Below, piece by piece: positions 7,526 through 11,780 of a stretch of DNA of 11,780 nucleotides. Numbering within the stretch: the first letter of the stretch is position 1; every line of letters starts with the position of its first letter. The stretch comes from Methanobacteriota archaeon. Its GTDB lineage: Archaea; Thermoplasmatota; Poseidoniia; Poseidoniales; Poseidoniaceae. The notes beneath the pieces were generated by a model. That model was given only the letters and a program-made list of their open reading frames with translations. It had not been told where the DNA came from and did no database searches. The stretch covers positions 29,981 through 41,760 of the forward strand of contig PBXT01000094.1 of the NCBI GenBank assembly GCA_002727695.1, given 5' to 3'. The position numbers and the translations under genes are program-made.

Positions 7526-8265
7526 TTCATCCAGGGGACATCTTCTGGAATTTCAGCGAAGATATTTGCTGGTAGTGCCGTCTTTATTTTTGACACATAT
7601 CCCAGATTCGAAGAAGTTGTTTCTTGCCATTCTGCATACTCCTCATAGGATTCCATTTTCAAAACAGGGTTGTTTTCACGATTCCATTTCATAGTCTGCA
7701 TTTCAGTTCCGGGTGGGTCGTGACCAGTACATACTAACACTTCACCTGAGAACCTCTCAAGCACATCCAAAGCTTGCCAGTGCATGTGGACTCTGCCACT
7801 TGGTAGATCATCACGTCCAACACCTCCATCACCAGTGAATAGGAAATCTCCAGTGAAGATGTAATCTCCACATTCGATAATCATAGAATCTCCAGTGTGG
7901 CCAGGAGCGTGATGGTAGTGGAACTCTACATCGCCCATTGAAATTGATGTCTCTTCATCGACATAGATTGTCACACCCATAGAAGGAGTGTCATTCCACA
8001 TGACATACTCGCATCCAGTCAATTCAGCCAACTTGAAGCAACCAGTAATGTGGTCAGCATGAGTATGTGTAGCCATGGCATATTCAAGTTCTAAACCTTG
8101 GTCTTCCAGCAGTGACAGGTAGTCACTTAGATTATCCCAAACAGGGTCAATTAGTGTTGCCTTGTTGGTTGAATCGCATGCTACGAGGTAGGTCATAGCC
8201 CACATGCCCTCGTTGAGTTGCTCGACTCGCATGATGTCCGCTCGAGGCTGTATTACTTCAATCAT
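7522..8265 (-). CDS. Metallo-beta-lactamase-fold hydrolase, ETHE1/persulfide dioxygenase-like
   Basis: 247 residues from the ATG at 8265; an in-frame TTG at 8277 adds four residues. The metal site is clear: THTHADH (H67, H69, D71, H72), H123 in APGHTGDSM, D140 in IFTGDFLF and H182 in CTGHDPPG. The FTGD...GVGRDDL block resembles the GD-LF-GCGRTDF block of ETHE1-type persulfide dioxygenases, which use mononuclear iron to oxidise glutathione persulfide to sulfite during sulfide detoxification. The alternative is glyoxalase II or another thioester hydrolase of the same superfamily. The C-terminal 45 residues (from about ENNP) are an extension rich in acidic and aromatic residues. No rhodanese domain is fused here, and no sulfur-metabolism gene lies beside it. 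It is divergent from rmuC (49-bp gap) and its TAG stop overlaps the TAA of the neighbouring membrane-protein gene. Confidence 0.88.
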   Translation of the reverse strand: MIEVIQPRADIMRVEQLNEGMWAMTYLVACDSTNKATLIDPVWDNLSDYLSLLEDQGLELEYAMATHTHADHITGCFKLAELTGCEYVMWNDTPSMGVTIYVDEETSISMGDVEFHYHHAPGHTGDSMIIECGDYIFTGDFLFTGDGGVGRDDLPSGRVHMHWQALDVLERFSGEVLVCTGHDPPGTEMQTMKWNRENNPVLKMESYEEYAEWQETTSSNLGYVSKIKTALPANIFAEIPEDVPWMN

Positions 8266-8314
8266 TTCTAAAGACAAAGGATGGGTTCAAGAACCCCTGC
8301 CCCAAAGACGGATC

Positions 8315-9511
8315 ATGTCAACACAAGAAATGCTGATTTTGGGTCTGCTATTCTTAGCAGTTTTTGGTATCCAAGTCCTAATTTTGCGCTCCCTGAGAAA
8401 CCCTGCTGAAGTAGATTCAGGATTTGATTCCAGCCAGTTTAATGAACTAGCAAACAAAGCACTTGCGAACAATAATGAACAGTTCCTGACATTAGCAAAA
8501 GAACGTTTTGAGAGGCAGCAAAGTGATGCTGAAAGCCAATTAGAATCTCGAAAAAAGGAAATTGAAAATTTGCTCCAACCGCTATCGCAACAGATATCAA
8601 AACTAGAAACTGAAAACAAAGAGATGGAAAAGGCGAGGAACCAAGCATATGGAGATATTAAGCAGCATGTCCAACAAATGATTGCTGGAGCCGAAAAATT
8701 AGGCAAGGAAGCTAACATCATGTCAACTGCTCTAACCAAGAGTGCCAATATTAGAGGCAACTGGGGAGAAATTAGTCTAACCAATATTTTAGAAATGTCC
8801 GGGCTAAGAGAAGGAATCGATTATTTTGAGCAGGATACACAAACTGATGGAAAGCGCCCAGATTTCATCGTCAACATCCCAGGAGGAGGAAAGGTTCCCA
8901 TTGATGCGAAAGCAACTGGGAAAAAATTCCTAGAATCGATTGAAGAGTCTGATGATGCGACAAGAGATGTCCTGCTGCAGGAGCATGCTAGTGCGATGAA
9001 GGAGCGTGTTAAGGAATTGAAGTCAAAGGGTTACAGAGACTCGGTTGATGGAGATGTTGAAGCCGTTGTAATGTTCGTGCCATCTGAAGCTCTATTGGCA
9101 ATAACCTTTGATTTCGAGCGTGACCTTCACGAATTCGCTATGAAAAATGACATACTCATAGCATCCCCGGTATCCTTGCTGGCATTGTTACGTACAATCG
9201 CTTTCCAATGGAGGCAAGTTGAACAAGCTGAAAATACTCGTGAGGCGATTGAAATCTGCAGAGAATTGTACAGTAGATTCGCAACTTGGTCAGAGCACTA
9301 TCAGAAAGTAGGAGACAACCTGAAGAGTGCGATTAAGACCTACAATCAATCAGTCGGCTCATTCCAATCAAAGATTAATCCACAAGTTAGGCGCCTAAAC
9401 GAAATTAGGCTAAATGAGGACCTCAATAAAGAAATTCTACCTCCAAGTAGCGTTGATTTAGAGGTTCGAGAACTGCCTGAACCTGAAAATACTAAGCCAG
9501 AAGAAGAGTGA
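8315..9511 (+). CDS. rmuC: RmuC-family protein (DNA recombination/nuclease-like, membrane-anchored)
   Basis: 398 residues from the ATG at 8315. The frame is open upstream to 8204, but that part overlaps the divergent gene and reads as non-coding. An N-terminal membrane anchor (about 6-25) is followed by a coiled coil rich in Glu, Lys and Gln (about 45-135). The RmuC domain then shows RGNWGEISLTNILEMSGL (147-164), RPDFIV with D183 and PIDAKAT with D197 and K199, matching the PD-(D/E)XK-like core of the family. E. coli RmuC limits inversions at short inverted repeats, and the family is thought to process unusual DNA structures; activity here is inferred from family membership. The C-terminal tail is acidic and proline-containing. 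The anchor would hold the protein at the inner face of the cell membrane. A Nudix gene follows 46 bp downstream in the same direction but appears to have its own promoter. Confidence 0.92.
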   Translation: MSTQEMLILGLLFLAVFGIQVLILRSLRNPAEVDSGFDSSQFNELANKALANNNEQFLTLAKERFERQQSDAESQLESRKKEIENLLQPLSQQISKLETENKEMEKARNQAYGDIKQHVQQMIAGAEKLGKEANIMSTALTKSANIRGNWGEISLTNILEMSGLREGIDYFEQDTQTDGKRPDFIVNIPGGGKVPIDAKATGKKFLESIEESDDATRDVLLQEHASAMKERVKELKSKGYRDSVDGDVEAVVMFVPSEALLAITFDFERDLHEFAMKNDILIASPVSLLALLRTIAFQWRQVEQAENTREAIEICRELYSRFATWSEHYQKVGDNLKSAIKTYNQSVGSFQSKINPQVRRLNEIRLNEDLNKEILPPSSVDLEVRELPEPENTKPEEE

Positions 9512-9528
9512 TTGGAGATTCACTGAAA

Positions 9529-9537
9529 GTTAAATCA
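9529..9537 (+). promoter_or_regulatory. Candidate TATA-like element for the Nudix gene
   Basis: GTTAAATCA is centred about 26 nt before the ATG at 9558, with no Shine-Dalgarno sequence between, as expected for a leaderless archaeal transcript. It repeats the GTTAAAT core seen before the 4735 gene. If functional, it makes the Nudix gene a separate transcription unit from rmuC. Confidence 0.35.
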
Positions 9538-9557
9538 CAATAACTCTACGGCCTAGC

Positions 9558-10262
9558 ATGGACCACCCATCTTCTGTACTCTATCTTGAGCATGATGGGA
9601 AGGTATTGCTTGTTGATTCTGAGGGAAACGGACCTCAAAAACCTGAAATGAACAATACTGGAGAAACAAAATTCAGATTCCCAACAGAAACTGAAGTAAC
9701 TGCCATGGGCATTAAATGGAATTTGAAGAACACATTCAACATTCTCGGATTTGAAGTATCCAAAGCTCACCCCGAAGTTGAATGGCCAGAGCATTGGGCG
9801 TGGAAGGATGAATGCATAAGTGATGATGCAGTACACCCGATTGCTCGTGAGGCAATCTACAGGTCAATACACCGTTTAGTATCGAAGGTAATGGTTCTGA
9901 ACTCGCAAGGTGAAGTATTGATGGGGAAGATTGAGAGAGGACATTTTGTAGGCCATTGGACCCTGCCTGGCGGATACATGGATCACGACGAACATCCAGC
10001 GGTTGGATGTGTCAGGGAGGCTTTTGAAGAAATGGGAATCGAAGTTGAATTGACTGATGATGCACCAATAATTACCCAAAGAATTTTCACAAACGAAGGG
10101 ATTTCATTCGTCTCTTTCACATATCAGGCAAGTTGGGATGGAGATGATTCGCAAATCAAGTTGAAGGAGAACGAAATATCCCAATTTGAATGGCTTTCAC
10201 CTAGTGAAGCAATATCAAGAGCTGTTTCAGGATTTGATGTAGCAGCGCTTAGGCACCTATGA
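9558..10262 (+). CDS. Nudix hydrolase with an unassigned N-terminal domain
   Basis: 234 residues. The C-terminal half is a Nudix domain (about 108-234) with a complete GX5EX7REUXEEXGU box: G139, E145, R153-E154, E157-E158 and G160-I161. These residues bind the divalent metals used to split nucleoside diphosphates linked to another group. The lead-in VMVLNSQGEVLMGKIERG and WTLPGGY are typical of the fold. The substrate cannot be told from the box; clean-up of oxidised nucleotides, ADP-ribose or NAD(H)-type compounds are the usual options. The first ~105 residues are an extra domain that I cannot assign. It has a single cysteine, so it is not the zinc ribbon of NudC-type NADH pyrophosphatases; it contains KFRFPTETEV and a Trp-rich WPEHWAWKDE stretch. 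The 3' end overlaps the convergent alaS by 14 bp. Confidence 0.93.
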   Translation: MDHPSSVLYLEHDGKVLLVDSEGNGPQKPEMNNTGETKFRFPTETEVTAMGIKWNLKNTFNILGFEVSKAHPEVEWPEHWAWKDECISDDAVHPIAREAIYRSIHRLVSKVMVLNSQGEVLMGKIERGHFVGHWTLPGGYMDHDEHPAVGCVREAFEEMGIEVELTDDAPIITQRIFTNEGISFVSFTYQASWDGDDSQIKLKENEISQFEWLSPSEAISRAVSGFDVAALRHL

Positions 10263-11780
10263 GTTCCTTAGCAGCATCCAATGCTGCAGGCAACCCATCC
10301 GGATTTGAGCCGCCACCTTGAGCGAAGGTTGGACGTCCACCTCCTCCACCATTGATATGTGAAGAAATTGCTCGAAGAATATCAACTGCGTTAAACTTCT
10401 CACTAGCAACCGTTCCTTCAGTAGTTGCTACCATTAATTTGCCACCACCTTCACGGCTTCCAAGAATTGCTAGAGTAGGTTTGGAACCGTCCAATGTCAA
10501 CTCCTTGAGCATCTTAGTCATCTGCTTCAAGTCGCCATCAACTTCCATAATTACAATACGGACGCCGTCAACCTCCACCATATCATCGCCACCGCCTGAT
10601 GTTCGCAAGCGTACGATTTCAGCTTCCAATGCCTCTATCCGCTTTCTTTGCTCCTTCCATTCGCCAAAGAAACGGTTCGCAGTTGCCGGTAATTCTTCAA
10701 CAGGAACTTGGAATACTTCAGAAGCATCTCTCAAGATTGTTTCTTGGTTTCTAGCATGCTCCATAGCAGCTTGACCTGCAACAATATGTAATCTTTCAAC
10801 ACCATCTTGAACAGCATTTGAGCGAACTATTCTGATTTGACCGATTCGCCCTGGTTCATCATGGTGAGTACCACCGCAAGCCTGTATATCGTGGTCCGCG
10901 ATCCTTAGAATCCTGATGTCGCTACCCTTAGGGGCACCGCCTTGGTACAAATCAAAACCAAATTTACGGTCTGCATCTTTTCTGTCCAAAGTTAGTTTTT
11001 CAGTTCTCGAAACATTCTGAACCACTTCATTGGCCAATGCCTCGATTTGGTCAAGGTCAAACCTTGTCAATCTTCTGTGATGAGTAATATCAAGACGAGC
11101 AGATTCGACTGATTTGTTGGCGCCTGCTTGGTAAATATGAGGACCTAACAGACGGCGGGCTGCACCACCAACGATGTGAACTGCAGTGTGGTGATCCATC
11201 AGTTGTCTCCTACGTTCCCAATCCAACTCTCCATGAACCATGTCTCCGACTTCAAATGGACCCGAGGATAAGTGAATTACCAATTCTCCAACCTTTCTGG
11301 TATCCAAAACGGAATGTGAAGCAGAATCACAAGTTAGATTCCCATAATCACCCTCTTGGCCACCACCTTCAGGGTAGAAGCATGTTCTGTCTAGGACAAT
11401 ACCATGAGTAGCACCTTTAGGCAAATCATCGCCAACTAGTGGCAGACAAGCTAGTACGCTAGCCTCGAAGTTTTGTGAGGAAACATCGTCATAATACAAA
11501 GCGACTGTTGCAGGAAGTTCGGGTAGAGATTCTACCAAAGGTTTTGCAGAAACAGCTTTTGCTGCAGCCTTTGCCATTGCAGCATGCCTCTCTGCCATTT
11601 CTGCGTTGAATCCAGTTCGCAAGACTAACTTATTCCAGCCCAAATCTGTTGCAATGTTCATTACCAAATCTGGTGCTATTCCATGACTATCATTTATTGT
11701 AAATAGGATTTCATCCGGGAGTTCTGTTGCTTCTTGTGAGATATCTTTGATTGCAGTTTTGACTACTTGCATTCCTTTTC
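10249..11780 (-). CDS. alaS: Alanyl-tRNA synthetase, C-terminal part (runs off the right edge)
   Basis: The reading frame is open to the window edge, so the class II catalytic core lies outside and the ATG at 11772 is an internal methionine. The 507 residues counted from that Met begin with the end of the tRNA-recognition region (FTINDSHGIAPDLV). The editing domain, which clears Ser- and Gly-tRNA-Ala, shows LDRTCFYPEGGGQEGDYG (128-144), the metal-binding HxxxH of HHTAVH (H195, H199) and CGGTH (C299, H303). A short coiled coil (about 372-392) leads into the C-terminal C-Ala/DHHA1 domain ending in HINGGGGGRPTFAQGGG, which helps bring tRNA to both active sites. The order and spacing match archaeal AlaRS rather than a free-standing AlaX editing protein, because tRNA-recognition sequence precedes the editing domain. 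Its last 14 bp overlap the convergent Nudix gene. Confidence 0.95.
   Translation of the reverse strand, partial: KGMQVVKTAIKDISQEATELPDEILFTINDSHGIAPDLVMNIATDLGWNKLVLRTGFNAEMAERHAAMAKAAAKAVSAKPLVESLPELPATVALYYDDVSSQNFEASVLACLPLVGDDLPKGATHGIVLDRTCFYPEGGGQEGDYGNLTCDSASHSVLDTRKVGELVIHLSSGPFEVGDMVHGELDWERRRQLMDHHTAVHIVGGAARRLLGPHIYQAGANKSVESARLDITHHRRLTRFDLDQIEALANEVVQNVSRTEKLTLDRKDADRKFGFDLYQGGAPKGSDIRILRIADHDIQACGGTHHDEPGRIGQIRIVRSNAVQDGVERLHIVAGQAAMEHARNQETILRDASEVFQVPVEELPATANRFFGEWKEQRKRIEALEAEIVRLRTSGGGDDMVEVDGVRIVIMEVDGDLKQMTKMLKELTLDGSKPTLAILGSREGGGKLMVATTEGTVASEKFNAVDILRAISSHINGGGGGRPTFAQGGGSNPDGLPAALDAAKELIGA

Noticed and set aside
8204..8314. Upstream extension of the rmuC frame with a start at 8204
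   Set aside because: It lies over the beginning of the divergent MBL gene, has no RmuC-like sequence, and the ATG at 8315 directly precedes the expected membrane anchor.
8287..8784. Minus-strand open frame of about 165 codons opposite rmuC
   Set aside because: It mirrors the rmuC coiled-coil region, where the complement of Glu/Lys/Gln codons gives Ser/Leu/Phe-rich shadow translation; there is no independent start signal.
10352..10774. Plus-strand open frame of about 140 codons opposite alaS
   Set aside because: It is fully inside the conserved C-terminal domain of alaS and shows only Ser/Pro/Thr-rich shadow sequence.
10249..11780. Free-standing AlaX-type editing protein starting at the Met at 11772
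   Set aside because: The frame is open to the window edge, tRNA-recognition sequence precedes the editing domain, and a full C-terminal AlaRS domain follows, so this is the end of a complete alaS.
1..11780. Defence island, CRISPR array, mobile element or tRNA-associated integration site
   Set aside because: No spaced repeats, transposase or integrase motifs, terminal inverted repeats or tRNA folds were seen, and gene content is housekeeping throughout.

Overview
The window looks like chromosomal housekeeping DNA from an archaeon, most plausibly a marine Thermoplasmatota (Poseidoniia / Marine Group II-like) lineage. The pointers are an archaeal-pattern valyl-tRNA synthetase (HIGA in place of HIGH, RPQG...RTW before KMSKS), the C-terminal half of an archaeal-type alanyl-tRNA synthetase, possible TATA-like elements about 26-28 nt upstream of ATG codons that lack Shine-Dalgarno sequences, acidic proteins and very tight gene packing. 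The lineage is an inference: no rRNA or other formal marker is present.

Layout, left to right: the N-terminal part of an RND/MMPL-like membrane protein (minus, runs off the left edge); valS (plus); the Y-family polymerase dinB (minus); a small two-anchor membrane protein of unknown function (plus); a short serA (minus); a multi-span membrane protein of unknown function (plus); a persulfide-dioxygenase-like metallo-beta-lactamase protein (minus); rmuC (plus); a Nudix hydrolase with an unassigned N-terminal domain (plus); and alaS (minus, runs off the right edge, so its catalytic domain is missing here). With the starts chosen here, about 98% of the window is coding. No gap between genes exceeds 80 bp, so there is no long non-coding stretch to describe. 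I saw no tRNA, rRNA, CRISPR array, insertion sequence or long repeat.

The genes do not form one pathway. They cover translation (valS, alaS), DNA damage tolerance and maintenance (dinB, rmuC), serine synthesis (serA), probable sulfide/persulfide or thioester detoxification (the metallo-beta-lactamase protein), nucleotide or metabolite clean-up (Nudix) and membrane functions. The most striking property is architectural. Strands alternate gene by gene (- + - + - + - + + -). All four convergent pairs abut or overlap at their stop codons (gaps of 0, 0, -4 and -14 bp), while divergent pairs are separated by only 33-76 bp. The one co-oriented pair (rmuC-Nudix) has a candidate promoter between its genes, so most or all genes may be transcribed singly.

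I did not find convincing evidence of a new multi-gene system. The best leads are the packed convergent ends, the 33-bp divergent promoter region shared by dinB and an unknown membrane protein, lineage-type insertions and lost metal-site cysteines in ValS and SerA, and three unassigned proteins or domains.
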